Shown piece after piece: positions 11,421 to 22,289 of a stretch of 64,000 bases of DNA. Under the pieces are notes generated by a model. That model was given only the letters and a program-made list of their open reading frames with translations, made no database searches and was not told the origin of the DNA. The translations under genes and the position numbers were made by a program. Where the stretch lies: the NCBI GenBank assembly GCA_948470475.1, contig OX419337.1:27230372-27294371 (forward strand), in the 5' to 3' direction. Within the stretch, counting starts at the first letter, position 1, and each line of letters opens with the position of its first letter. Source of the DNA: Galaxea fascicularis (Eukaryota > Cnidaria > Anthozoa > Scleractinia > Euphylliidae).

Positions 11421-11494
11421 CAACCTCGTTCCCAGGGTCTCTCTTCTTCTCGCTCTTCTCGACGGGAATAAGAGAGACCCTGGGAACGAGGTTG
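11421..11494. repeat. Palindromic mini-element, second copy
   Basis: CAACCTCGTTCCCAGGGTCT is followed by a loop of about 27 bp and the exact reverse complement, matching the element at 2517-2606 but with shorter arms. Confidence 0.75.
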
Positions 11495-12253
11495 TGGTAG
11501 TTTCTAGATTGGTGCGCGCGCAAAATGGATAAAAATTACTAAAACAGTGGACAGCGGTTTTCGCGCGCTCTGACTGGCTACTCAAACTCGGGATAGAAAG
11601 TGCTATTCTCCACCGAGGAACTCGGGCGAAAATCATAATAGTTGACGGGAATAAGTGACCTGTATTATCTCACTGCCTTCAGTACATACTAAACCTTATT
11701 ATTCGCCACAGTGTTGGTGGCCGACAGTCGCGTGCGAACGAAAATATTTGATGGATTATAACCACCACTAGCCACCTCCACTTCAGTGAATAATTAGGGA
11801 GCTTTGGCAGCGACAAAGGCGCCGGCATCGAAAATGTCATTTCAAAACATTTCTACTCGATTTTCTAACTCTTTCGTGATTATCTCAATTTGTTTAACAT
11901 GGAAAATGCTGAGGAACTGTTTAGTCTCTAGATTTCTATGAACGGCGTTAAAATGAGAAAAAGAAACAGAAATTTATCGTCATCCGCTCACGTTCTCGAG
12001 AAAACCTAAAATTTGTTCATTTGACGTTGTTGTTTTATAGAGGACGGCAACGAAATGTACAAAACTGTAAAACGCATGTGCAGAGCGATTGTTTTTGGTC
12101 ATTAAGCTTATTGTTTTGTGGCGTTGGCGTTGCCGTCCTCTTTGCTGTCATAACAATTGGTTGGGGTGGGTCGCCTCGCAAGCTATCTGAACAATCGAGT
12201 CCAAGCCAGTTCACTAGTTCATATGCGTTTTAATGTTACCCATCTTGACTCGT

Positions 12254-12479
12254 CTATGCAGAGGGTCCCCTATACCATGTTGCAAAATGCATTCACGTAA
12301 AAATATTGAGACTGTTCACGCGTCACGGATAATTCCCAAAATTCGTTCACGTTCACGCAATGATCAACTATGGGCAATCACGAATCACGAAAAATAAATT
12401 AACCTAAATCACGTTTCACGAGAAAAAAAATAGTCCCAATCACGTTTCACGAAAAAAGTATAGGGGACCCTCTATGCAG
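12254..12479. repeat. TIR mini-element with near-perfect 22-bp ends
   Basis: CTATGCAGAGGGTCCCCTAT at 12254 is mirrored by ATAGGGGACCCTCTATGCAG ending at 12479. The interior has many degenerate TCACG units (TTCACG, AATCACG, TTTCACG). The almost identical ends suggest recent mobility. The target duplication could not be defined. Confidence 0.75.
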
Positions 12480-13047
12480 AAACAATAATTTACTGGTATG
12501 GTATTTCGTTTATTCTACTCTTGATAGCCGAATACACATAATGAATACGAAAGGATATCCGTGCTGTTTGAGAGAGCTTTGGGGTGAAAATCTCGCGCGG
12601 CCCGTAAAACCAGTGACGTAGCACCGGAAGTTAGGTCGCTCGGTCCAGACTATTTTCTGAGCTGGTCCTTGGTCACCTCCGCTAAGAGTTTCCTTTTTAA
12701 CTTGTGAATTCGCTTTTTTCACCGATCCCATAATACAGTTCATTTGGGGGTGGGGGGGGGGGGGGTATTTGCATTAAAACAATGGATAATCAGTTCACTG
12801 AAGCATGATACAGTTCCAAGAGTAAATAACTTGTATTGTTTTTATGTAAAGAACCCCCCAAAACGTGTTGCATTATGAGATCGTGAAAACAGTCAATTGC
12901 GGAACCGCAGTGACTGAGTTTTTGCGATGGAAAAAAAGGATCGGTCGATCATCCACCCCCTCACCCCCTCACTCGAGTTTTCTCTCTATATAATGCAGCT
13001 TTTTTCCGTTTTAGAATGTACATGCCCTCATAATAAGTTCACACTTG

Positions 13048-13635
13048 CTACACGGATGATGACATTTCAATAGCTTGTTGATAACACGGGGGAGGAGTCG
13101 TAGGAGTTTCTCTAATCCATACCCCCACGTCCAAAGATGAATAACCTTCACCAAGATTTTGAATAGTGCTAAAATAATCCGGGAGATCTGTCGAAGAGGC
13201 TTCGTCTCCATCACTGTATTGTACAGCGGTACGATAATCCGGCAATTCCATCGAGGAAGTTTCGATGAATGGCTGATGATTAGGAGCATGGCCGTAAGGC
13301 AGCACAGGAGCAGGTGATTTGTCCAGGTCTTCAGGGGGAATCTCGGAGATGACCGTGTCTTGGTCAGTTGAAATGTTCTGCTGTCTGACTTCCCTGAAAA
13401 TCATCACTATCCCCATTACAGTTAAGCCAGTGGTGAGAAGCAAAAAAGAACCTACCCCAGTGACCCACATTGAAATCGAGCTCGCCCTAGGACAGTCAGG
13501 GCAGAACAAGACAAATGAAACTGTCAAGAAAGCAACACTCACCACGAGACACAAAAACGCTATGAATGCCGCAAAAACGTTTTTCTTCCTTCTTGTCTGA
13601 CACTTGATTGATTCCACGAGAGATTCCCAAACCAT
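13048..13635 (-). CDS. Two-TM PPxY-tail membrane protein, family member 2
   Basis: Single exon, 195 residues from MVWESLVESIKC. TM1 is about residues 20-44, immediately followed by CPDC, and TM2 about 56-80. The tail carries VISEIPPEDLDKSPAP, then LPDY repeats (ELPDYRTAV and DLPDYFSTI separated by GDEASS), and ends TTPPPCYQQAIEM (PPPCY about 181-185). The order is the same in every complete member, pointing to tandem duplication. LPxY and PPxY are both ligands of WW domains, so the tail is potentially multivalent (inference). An in-frame TTG further upstream was ignored in favour of the ATG. Confidence 0.82.
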   Translation of the reverse strand: MVWESLVESIKCQTRRKKNVFAAFIAFLCLVVSVAFLTVSFVLFCPDCPRASSISMWVTGVGSFLLLTTGLTVMGIVMIFREVRQQNISTDQDTVISEIPPEDLDKSPAPVLPYGHAPNHQPFIETSSMELPDYRTAVQYSDGDEASSTDLPDYFSTIQNLGEGYSSLDVGVWIRETPTTPPPCYQQAIEMSSSV

Positions 13636-15100
13636 CCTTACCACCAACGTGATCAAAGACTTAGCGCTGCCACGTATCGCAGGGCTTCCTTTAGGAGTGC
13701 TTGGTTGTTATTTCTGTTATTTTAGCCAGTTAAAGTAACTTTTGTCTTCGGCAGTCGTAATGCCTGTTTACCAAGTCTCACACATGGATACTTTCTTGAA
13801 GAGTTTTTTTAAGCGGAACTCGATTCATCCGAGCATAGTAAATAAGTAAACAATTGCGCCAGTGGGGCTTAAATTCTAAAAATCGATCGATTGTTTCAAG
13901 CGGCACCGGATGTCAGTGTGACATGTAGAGGACGTGGTCGTCGCGTTTGACGTCAATACCTCTGGTTGTTCACCCAACGTTCCAGTGATGGTTGATTTTA
14001 AACACGTTTTTAAGCAATTCATCCAAGGAAAGGAACTTATCAATAGTCCCACTGTCTCCCCTATGACGCATGAATACATTTTGGTAATCATTTCATCAAA
14101 ATGGTTTATAATGACCATTGCAGTCCGAATAGAAGCTAATAGATGCAAACTGAGCCTTGTAGTTACTTCCTCGTCGGTAAAACTTGTCGAATCAGGCCTG
14201 TACATGTATGACCTGAGTTTTACTTTACCTAAGCAGATGTCGTGTGTTAGGGCTCGTACGCAAAAGATTTGTTTGGCGCTGACAAAAATCTGGACAAATT
14301 TTGTCTCAAAATTTTGAATTTGCTAACCGCGTACGCACCTAAAAACACCAAAATATTTGTTAACCACAAGCGGGGACTCTGAAGAGCGAGATCAAATTTC
14401 CTTGATTGACATTTTCAGCCCGATTTTTTAAAAGGCCTGGAAATTGTAAATTCTGACAGTTTTGACGCTTAAAAAAAATTTTGTACGACTTGACAACATC
14501 TTGGTAGAACGAAAAACGCCGTTCGCACTTGCAGAAAGGAACTGATGACGGATATTTTTGCAAAATAAACAAAAAATCGCCTTGTTTCTACGGGCCCTTA
14601 GGGCCCCTACGCACTAGGTTGAAAACATTTGTTTGGCTCTGACAAAACTCTCGACAAATTTTTTGTCTCCACCAAAATCGCGTGCGCACTTAAAACACAA
14701 CTTCAAACATTTGCCTGGTGCATACGGGTCTTTTTGTATCAGTTAGACAGGCTTATTTAGATTGAGATGGAGGCAGCTGGTCATCCTCGAAAAAAGATTT
14801 GAATATATTACCCCAAGAAAATGCCATCTGTTTCGACTCTGAGTATAAAAAAATGCTTACTAAAAGTAATGCCGGGACCGATGTATCGATTAAAAGTCGG
14901 TGGAATATCGACATATACTTACCGAGACATCGATATATCGAACGACACTACGAAAAGGAAACATGTTCTAAACTAACGATATATTTGGAAACATTTTCAG
15001 ACCGGCCAGATGTCAAAACTACACAGAAAATCATGTTAAAAATGCAACAGCCTTCCACAATAAACAAAATTGCTGAATTGCTTCTTTCAATATCTACTTT
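13636..15100. other. Intergenic interval left of the nested palindrome
   Basis: A 109-codon minus frame (13876-14205) has no recognised motif and was not accepted as a gene. Two degenerate direct copies of TTTGTTTGGCTCTGACAAAA with CGTACGCAC-type flanks lie at about 14250-14350 and 14607-14735 and may be ends of a decayed DNA transposon. The remainder is AT-rich and featureless. Confidence 0.35.
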
Positions 15101-15439
15101 CAACTATGGCGTTCGGTTGCGGACAAATATCCAAATAATAAAATATCAAGTCAAAAATAAAAATTTGCAATCAAAAATAAAATATCAGTCTAAATGTGTA
15201 AAATATCAATTCGAACAGTTCAAATAATTGATTTAAAACTATATTTATTGAAACGACACGTCCTACAAAAATATTTCGTCCAAAAAAAATTCGATGAGTC
15301 GAAAAAAACAATTCGAAGTCGAGAAAATGGGGGAGAACGCTGACCAGTATGGCGCGTTATCGGTGTCAAAATTATGTTTGTCACTTAATTATGTGTTTTG
15401 TATTGACATTAAAATGTTCATTGTGAACTTAACCTCGGC

Positions 15440-15700
15440 ATCATGATGTTCGTCTTGATGTTATGATATTCGTCATGACATTATGATGTTCGTTATGACA
15501 TGATGTTCGTCATGACATTATGATGTCCGTCTTGACATTATGATGTTTGTCATGACATTATGATGTTCATCTTTACATTAAGATGTTCGTCTTGACATTA
15601 TGATGTTCGTCATGGCATTACGATGCTCGTCGTGACATTACGATGTTCGTCTTGATGTTATGATGTTCGTACATTATGATGTTCGTCATGATGATGTTGG
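15440..15700 (+). repeat. Minisatellite, unit about 20 bp (ATGATGTTCGTCATGACATT), left arm
   Basis: About a dozen imperfect copies of ATGATGTTCGTCNTGACATT. It is mirrored in the right arm at about 17385-17650. Variant units occur in the same order in both arms, so the arms share one origin or are homogenised. Not a CRISPR array: there are no spacers. Confidence 0.8.
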
Positions 15701-16937
15701 TCTTGATAGCATGCACTGCGCGCCGAATTCCCGCCAGAGACAGTCACGTGGGAATCCAAACTGAAATGACTGCTGCTGTTGAGACTCTGTTGAGTTACGG
15801 CAGGCCTTATATCACTTATATCACAAGAACAGAACGCTTGCTTGGAGATGTGCAAAGGCAGCTTGATATTAAGAGGCAGTCTCTGTAAAAGCGGACCGGT
15901 CGGTTCCGGTTCGAAAAATAAAATGGCTCGATTTTCTGCGTAGTGAAAGGCCTTTATGCCAACGTAACAAAAACGCAATTATTTTGTTTCTTGCTTTTAA
16001 TTTCTTGGCACGGCAAGACAAATATCACTTTGACCAAAAGGCACCCTGGTATGCTCGAAATTCAGCATGATTGCATTCCCGACTGCAGGAATCCCTGCAG
16101 TCAGGTATGCAAATAATCTCCGGGAAATAATATGCAATAAATGGAAGTGATAGCAGGTCGGTGCATCCTTATTCCTAAATTAAATTGAACTCTAATAATA
16201 AAGGAAACGTGTATCACTTACTGAATTGCTTCTTGTACAAATTCAAAGGGTAACTAAAAGAGAACAGCCATGTGATATCGTTCGAACGCGTGACCGCTAG
16301 TCATGTTGGAGATACATAAACCTCCTTGATGTTTCGAGCATCACAAACGATTTCAAGGGGCCGGAAAACAACTTTTATTTTGGACACTGCACTGTGATAA
16401 ACACTCTTATTGCCTGATCTTTGGCTTACCTTTCTGGTATAAGCAAGAAGTGGTTAAAATATTTAACTTCGTTAATGTAATTCTTCGACGGATGCTACAA
16501 AAAAGAAATTTGTCGATGTCGCGGGTAAATGGTAAACGAGCGCTCCGAAAACTGTTGGAATAGACATCATTTTTTAGCATTTATTAACAGATAAAGGTTC
16601 GAACTTGACAAAAATCATGGTTTTGGCCTTTAGTATCATCAGCCAGCAAAATCACTAATTTTCAGCTTGCTCGGCGATATGTTTACATTGCCGCATGTAG
16701 CGGTCTACTATTCAAATTATTAAAATTTAAACCACTTGAATCTCACACATCTCCTAAGCAGGTTTGTCCAGCTTGCTATGCAATTTTTTTTTGTAAAGTA
16801 TCACACTCTTGCTTTGCACTGATCGGTTAAAGAACGTAAACAATCACGCTGAATTTCGAGCATACCAGGGTGCCTTTTGGTCAAAGTGATATTTGTCTTG
16901 CCGTGCCAAGGAATTAAAAGCAAGAAACAAAATAATT

Positions 16938-17107
16938 GCCCGTAGGGTGGATTCTGTTGAGGGGGGTTCTTTTATGTTTTGGGAGGCGCGAGCCTCTAGG
17001 GGGGTCTGATTTTTTTATCTTTTCAACTCCCAAAAAATGCCGACTTCAAAAATTTTAGGGGGTTCGTTCGAACCCCCCGAACCCCCCCCCCCCCCCACCC
17101 TACGGGC
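16938..17107. mobile_element. 170-bp TIR element inserted in the palindrome's right arm
   Basis: Ends are GCCCGTAGGGTGG and CCACCCTACGGGC. The left arm has the uninterrupted sequence AATAATTGCG-like at the matching place, so the empty site is known. The interior is G-rich, then C-rich, with GAACCCCCCGAACC and a long C-run. Confidence 0.75.
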
Positions 17108-17384
17108 CTGATTGCGTTTTTGTTACGTTGGCATAAAGGCCTTTCACTACGCAGAAAATCGAGCCATTTTGTTTTTCGAACCGGAACCGACCGGTCCGCT
17201 TTTACAGAGACTGCCTCTTAATATCAAGCTGCCTTTGCACATCTCCAAGCAAGCGTTCTGTTCTTGTGATATAAGTGATATAAGGCCTGCCGTAACTCAA
17301 CAGAGTCTCAACAGCAGCAGTCATTTCAGTTTGGATTCCCACGTGACTGTCTCTGGCGGGAATTCGGCGCGCAGTGCATGCTAT

Positions 17385-17650
17385 CAAGACCAACATCATC
17401 ATGACGAACATCATAATGTACGAACATCATAACATCAAGACGAACATCGTAATGTCACGACGAGCATCGTAATGCCATGACGAACATCATAATGTCAAGA
17501 CGAACATCTTAATGTAAAGATGAACATCATAATGTCATGACAAACATCATAATGTCAAGACGGACATCATAATGTCATGACGAACATCATGTCATAACGA
17601 ACATCATAATGTCATGACGAATATCATAACATCAAGACGAACATCATGAT
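17385..17650 (-). repeat. Minisatellite, right-arm mirror copy
   Basis: This is the reverse complement of the array at 15440-15700, with the same order of variant units, and forms part of the right palindrome arm. Confidence 0.8.
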
Positions 17651-17742
17651 GCCGAGGTTAAGTTCACAATGAACATTTTAATGTCAATACAAAACACATA
17701 ATTAAGTGACAAACATAATTTTGACACCGATGACGCGCCATA

Positions 17743-19298
17743 GACCAGTTGTCATATCAGTTTGTTGATTCATAAATACGGATATGTTGAGAAATGGCGG
17801 CACGATGGCTGCCTAACACTGGAGAGTTTTTCTTCTCCCTTGCTAGTCTTATGGAAAACACTGATAGACAGCTTAGTTTAGCCTCCCATGACACCTGAAT
17901 TTTTGCTTCGGCGCCTGGATGAGTATGAAAGAACGCTCTCAACTTTACAGTCAAGAGTCAGGAAAGCTATGGTAGTCTACCTGCTCTGCAAAATGTTGTG
18001 GCAGACCTTGCGCACCTTTGCGATCGTGTGTCCTTTCCTCGATTGCATTTCGAGCAGCGACACAGCAACACTCGCTGACCGAGTCACCTGGCCGACCAAG
18101 GCTTACAATCAATCGCGAGCAGTTAAATGCTCTACACGGGGACTGTGGCCTGCGCTGGAGCGATATTTCCATAATTTTCGGTGTATCTGCCAGAACACTG
18201 CGTCGAATCCAGCGCTTGCTTTTCAGTTGGGCTTATTCGAAGGGATGTGTGAAAGTCAAACGTCGCTTGTCACGCCTTGCTAACATTGTCACGAACATCT
18301 GTCGACTCATGACTAAGACAGTACAACAGTAGAAATGATGGATAAATCCTACAAAACCGGTTGCATAGATCGCTGATCTTTGACAGTTTAAATTGACTGA
18401 AATTCTTCGATCTTGCAATTTTTATCGGACTGCCGGTCATTTTTAACATCTTGGCCAGCAGTTGACCTGAAAAAAATCGTAAGTGTCACGAAATACGGTT
18501 CGTACAATAAGCCCAGCATAAAGCAAGCGCTGGACTTAGATCTAAAAATCATTTCAGGATCGCTTGACTTTTCCTAATCGACATACGATGGTTTGGATTC
18601 TTTGATTCGACAATTTTTAGAAAAATCTGGGACTGCCGGTCATTTAGTGTTTTTAACACCTTGGCCGGTTACCGGCCACAAAGCCACAGCGTCTTCTTTA
18701 ACCTTAACCAGCTTATATTTCTACCGATATTCGCTGCACTGTGTAATGATGAAGTTGAATATCACTAAGTTGTGTAAATTGTCTCCCTTCCACTCGCATC
18801 CCTAGTTAATGTCTCCTACGACGCAGTGTACACCGAAAATTCTGGAAATATTGCTCCAGCGCAAGCTGCAGTCCCCGTGTAGAGCAAGCCTTGGTCGGCC
18901 AGGTGACTCTGTCGGCGACTGTTCATTTTCAAGAGAGCGCACATTCCTATGCACTCTTTGTCATTCCAAGCTATAAATTGTCGCTGCTCGAAATGCGATC
19001 GAAGAAAGGACACACGATCGCAAAGGTACGCAAGGTCTGCCACAACATTTTGCAGAGCAGGTAGACTCCCATAGCTTTCCTGACTCTTGACTGTAAAGTT
19101 GAGAGCGTTCTTTCATACTCATCCAGGCGCCGAAGCAAAAATTCAGGTGTCATGGGAGGCTAAACTAAGCTGTCTATCAGTGTTTTCCATAAGACTAGCA
19201 AGGGAGAAGAAAAACTCTCCAGTGTTAGGCAGCCATCGTGCCGCCATTTCTCAACATATCCGTATTTATGAATCAACAAACTGATATGACAACTGGTC
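17743..19298. mobile_element. Nested palindromic transposon with HTH-type ORF remnants
   Basis: Inverted ends start GACCAGTTGTCATATCAG. Arms 17743 to about 18190 and about 18830 to 19298 mirror one another (coordinate sum 37,041) with scattered substitutions and indels. The first 65 codons of the mirrored frame are identical in both arms. Between them is about 640 bp of unmatched sequence. It interrupts the right arm of a larger palindrome, and the matching site in the left arm is empty, so it inserted after that palindrome formed. Confidence 0.8.
17794..18332 (+). pseudogene. Transposon ORF remnant with GRPR plus helix-turn-helix motif
   Basis: Starting from ATGGCGGCACGATGG, pieces in changing frames give RRLDEYERTLSTLQSR (coiled-coil-like) and then PGRPRLTINREQLNAL followed by WSDISIIFGVSARTLRRI, a likely helix-turn-helix. 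This order resembles the N-terminal part of metazoan integrase-type (rve) transposon proteins, by memory only. The catalytic domain is not present. Frameshifts break it at least twice. The right arm repeats the first part in mirror image. Confidence 0.5.
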
Positions 19299-19907
19299 GG
19301 CGTTCTCCCCCATTTTCTCGACTTCGAATTGTTTTTTTCTCTCATCGAATTTTTTTGGGACGAAATATTTTTGTAGGACGTGTCGTTTCAATAAATATAG
19401 TTTTAAATCAATTATTTGAACTGTTCGAATTGATATTTTACACATTTGGACTGATATTTTATTTTTGATTGCAAATTTTTATTTTTGACTTGAGTTTTAT
19501 TATTTGGATATTTTGTCCGCAACGGAACGCCATATTCAACTGTCAAATCAATCATTAGTAAAGCATCTCAAAAATAAATATACTTTTGATATTTTACATT
19601 GTACTTAATTAATAGATCGTTTTCACATGACTTGAATTGAGCTCTATTTTTATGCAAATACTTTCTTTTGTTTCATAGAACCAGTATGGCCGCAGGTCAC
19701 GTGACTGAAAACGATCTTTAGAATGGGCGGAGCTGTTATTTCCATATCACTTGTCAGAGAACACAAGAAAATTGTGCTGACGTCATTTTTGAAGTTCTTT
19801 AAAACTTGTGGGGGAGTTTCCTTAGGTATAAATACCAGAAAGGTCCTTACTAACCATTTAACACAAGATACGCTAATCCCCTCGGGTTATGTTATTATTT
19901 ACACCAG

Positions 19908-20056
19908 TCAAATGAAGAATGATCGTCCCAGTTGTGATCTTAATTTTGCCATTGCGTAAAGAAAAAATTGAGGAGTTCAACGGTTTTTTTGGGGGGGCTT
20001 CTTTGCGCAATTGCAAGAATTGCGATCACAACTGCGACGATCATTCTTCATTTGAT
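19908..20056. repeat. TIR mini-element (TCAAATGAAGAATGATCGTC ends)
   Basis: TCAAATGAAGAATGATCGTC with CAGTTGTGATC at the left is mirrored by GATCACAACTG and GACGATCATTCTTCATTTGA at the right, 149 bp in total. Non-coding. It lies about 110 bp downstream of the stop codon of the minus-strand gene at 20170. Confidence 0.75.
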
Positions 20057-20169
20057 TTCATATCCGCAGTTCACATATGATTTCTTTCATATGCATCATT
20101 CACTTATTTACACCAGTGTTGCTTATTTGCCATTTTGGACAATGTTTTGATGCGAGCCGAATGTTCAGT

Positions 20170-20847
20170 TCACTGAATGGCAGTGGTTACCAATGTTTCC
20201 ATGGCAAATGCTTGTTCATAATCAGGCGGCGGAGTCTTTGGTTCGCTATTCGTCCAAAATCCCACATTTTCAATAGTCGTGATATAGTCCGGCATATCTT
20301 CGTTCCACACAGTGGTAAAATAATCCGGTAAATCTATCGAGGAGGTTTCCCCAGAGGGTTGATTACGAGGGATGTGACTGTAAGGAAGAATAGGAGCTGG
20401 TGATTTTTCCAAATCTCTGGCAGGAATTGAAGAGATCACGGCTTCCTCAGCTGAACTGTTTGTGGCTCCTTTTCGGAATATTATCTTCCATAATGTAATT
20501 AATCCAATGGTGAGCAGTAAAAGGGAACTTAGTGTAAGAACAATTAGAATGACAACGGAGTTATGCTGCTCGCAGCTTGGGCAAAACACCATGAATATGA
20601 TCGTGAAACAAACCGAACTCCCCGCTAGACAAACAAACGCCACTATTGTGGCAACTATATACACAAACTTTCTCAAACAATTTGACCGTAGCCACGCCAT
20701 TCGTACCTCGCAGCTTTCTGTAATGCGAATATTTACAAACGTAATCAGTGTTGCTCTTATTCTAATCGTTAGTGTAGTGTGAACCGGGAGTGTGAAGGTC
20801 CGTCCATTTAACTTGCTCGTACATCCGGCTTCCCGAGCTATCTTCAT
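20170..20847 (-). CDS. Two-TM PPxY-tail membrane protein, family member 3
   Basis: Single exon. From the first ATG (20847) the product is 225 residues. A second ATG at 20700 (MAWLRSNCLRK) gives 176 residues and aligns with the start of member 2, so the true start is uncertain. TM1 ends directly before FCPSC (CxxC). TM2 lies in VVILIVLTLSSLLLLTIGLI. The tail has VISSIPARDLEKSPAP, two Tyr modules (DLPDYFTTV and DMPDYITTI) and TPPPDYEQAFAM (PPPDY). It is on the same strand as members 1, 2 and 4. The 49-residue N-terminal extension is unlike any other member and probably 5' UTR (inference). Confidence 0.78.
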   Translation of the reverse strand: MKIAREAGCTSKLNGRTFTLPVHTTLTIRIRATLITFVNIRITESCEVRMAWLRSNCLRKFVYIVATIVAFVCLAGSSVCFTIIFMVFCPSCEQHNSVVILIVLTLSSLLLLTIGLITLWKIIFRKGATNSSAEEAVISSIPARDLEKSPAPILPYSHIPRNQPSGETSSIDLPDYFTTVWNEDMPDYITTIENVGFWTNSEPKTPPPDYEQAFAMETLVTTAIQ

Positions 20848-21947
20848 TATTTCCTTTCCTTCACCCTGTCAGACGTGAAATAGCGCATGTTATGTGATCT
20901 ACGGGGTAATCTACAAATACCTATGACAAATAAAGCACATTTTTCCAGTTCTTATTTTAAAAGTAGTTCATGACGCAAATTAGAGAGTTTATTCGAGAAT
21001 TAATATGTTTGAGAAGATCATTTATTCTAAAGATGCTGTTCGTTCCACTGTTCACACTCGTTTCCGTTGACCGGAAATTGACTTTATTTCGGTTTGCGTA
21101 GTTATGAAGACTTTGTCAAATGACTAGAGAAAACGCAAACGGTTGTACTGTATTTTTAACGAGGAAAAAGACAGTTGAAAAACGTCGAAGGCCTTTTTCA
21201 GACTTGGAAAAGAGCGACACATTCATTTAAAATATCATGGGCGTGCACGGAAGTCAAGAGTTGCGAGGTGCAGGGTTCCGTTTATGACGTCACCACAAGT
21301 CCTTGAGTTTCCTGCAAATTGTCTTGTAAAGGCTAAAACTTCCCATACAGTTAAAACCCGTGTACAGCATAAGAACTTTATATAATGGTTTAAGAACCTG
21401 CTGGCAGAAATTTGCCATTTTAATACCGAAAAATATAAGAACCTGTCCAGCCAACCAAGATCAAGCAGGTCTATAAACCGAGGCCATCTTTGCTACCTTG
21501 TTGTAAAAAATTTAATGTCCTATTTTGAAGTAGTACAGAGTTCCTAGAAAGTGCTTAACATACTGTATCTCAAAGCATGAAAGGCTAGACGAGGGCTTAT
21601 ATCCTGGGAGCTTATAATGGGATTTTTTTTGTTTACAGGTAGATGGGCCTATAACCCTTGGTGGGGGGGGGGGGGGGGATGGGAGGGACTTATAAGCGCC
21701 TGTTTACGGTACGTGGGTTACAGTTAAATTATGATAAACATTTAACCAAGGAGTTCAGTTTGACTGAGATTGCAAATTTATATTACAAGAAATTGCTAAA
21801 CTGAAATTACATATGAAAGTGTTAATTCCTACGACAAAAACATGTTTATATAAGGACCAAACCCAAGTTTATAACCAGCAGCTCGTGCGCGTGCTCATCC
21901 TCAGCTCCTCACCCTCTCGTCGTATCAATCAGGAAAATCAGGAACTC
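20848..21947. other. Intergenic, no gene seen
   Basis: AT-rich sequence with a poly-G tract at about 21661-21680 flanked by two TTATAAG-rich stretches. It presumably contains the promoter of the minus-strand gene that starts at 20847 or 20700. No conserved open frame. Confidence 0.35.
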
Positions 21948-22289
21948 GCCAGGACCACTGGATTTAGGAAACCATCACCGGAGATACAGTGTGCTAATGC
22001 GGTCATTTCACGCGCTTCTTTGTAACCCGGTGGCAGTTCTTCGGGGATATCTTGGTGCGCAATCTGTCAATCCACCAATAATACATAAAGGAACTGCAAG
22101 AAGCCCTGACACGGCAACCAAATTCGTGGAGTCATGATCTTCATCATTCGTCGAATGACAACCAACAGAACTGGTTAACGTAAGAAAAATGACAGCTAGG
22201 AAAACCGTGCTTCCCACTAGGCAGAGAAGTACGAAAACCGCGGCTAATATGTACCCCAAATAAAGTTTTGCTGTGCTCTTTGACAACAT
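21948..22289 (-). pseudogene. Two-TM PPxY family member 4, frameshifted and shortened
   Basis: From the ATG at 22289 the frame reads MLSKSTAKLYLGYILAAV, through TM1 and TM2 (LVAVSGLLAVPLCIIGGL). It then stops at 22008 with an unrelated ending. In another frame immediately downstream the tail continues as QDIPEELPPGYKEAREM and runs to a stop at 21948. That is the family's terminal PPxY block (here PPGY). The EIPxEDLxKSPAPxLPY region and LPDY repeats are missing or reduced. A frameshift plus internal deletion is the simplest reading. A small intron restoring the frame cannot be excluded, but no good GT-AG pair is evident. The loop lacks CxxC. Confidence 0.65.

Larger units (their letters stand above)
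11137..13047. other. Intergenic stretch with repeats
   Basis: No gene is supported. The interval holds a palindromic mini-element (11421-11494), a TIR element with perfect ends (12254-12479) and a poly-G tract near 12747-12764. Open frames over the palindrome (11203-11636) arise from the repeat and were dropped. Confidence 0.4.
15101..19542. mobile_element. Large palindromic (fold-back) transposon with two nested insertions
   Basis: The left arm, 15101-16072, is the reverse complement of the right arm, 16840-19542. The spacer is about 770 bp. The outer ends read CAACTATGGCGTTCGGTTGC and its near complement. The right arm is longer because it is split twice: by a 170-bp TIR element (16938-17107) and by a 1,556-bp palindromic element (17743-19298). 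Coordinate sums are constant within each block (33,090 for the inner arms, 34,641 for the outer ends), and the difference equals the nested insert. Inside each arm is a 70-codon frame (15676-15888 plus; 17202-17414 minus), unchanged between arms, and a 20-bp minisatellite. No full transposase was found. The empty sites survive in the left arm. Confidence 0.85.

Noticed and set aside
11203..11636. Long frames on both strands (109 and 127 codons)
   Set aside because: They run through a palindromic mini-element, which makes mirrored frames open on both strands. There is no domain.
12747..12764. Poly-G tracts (also near 21.67 kb) as regulatory quadruplexes
   Set aside because: They are simple homopolymer runs with no other support. 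Sequencing or assembly slippage is as likely.
13876..14317. 109- and 127-codon frames on opposite strands
   Set aside because: The two overlap completely, neither has a recognisable motif, and no splice context supports them.
15440..15700. CRISPR-like array of short repeats
   Set aside because: The units follow each other directly without unique spacers, and the array is mirrored in the palindrome. It is a minisatellite.
17112..17432. 106-codon frame duplicated in both palindrome arms
   Set aside because: On the opposite strand the more plausible transposon frame exists. The 106-codon frame contains the minisatellite (HHDEHHNVRTS) and is a shadow.
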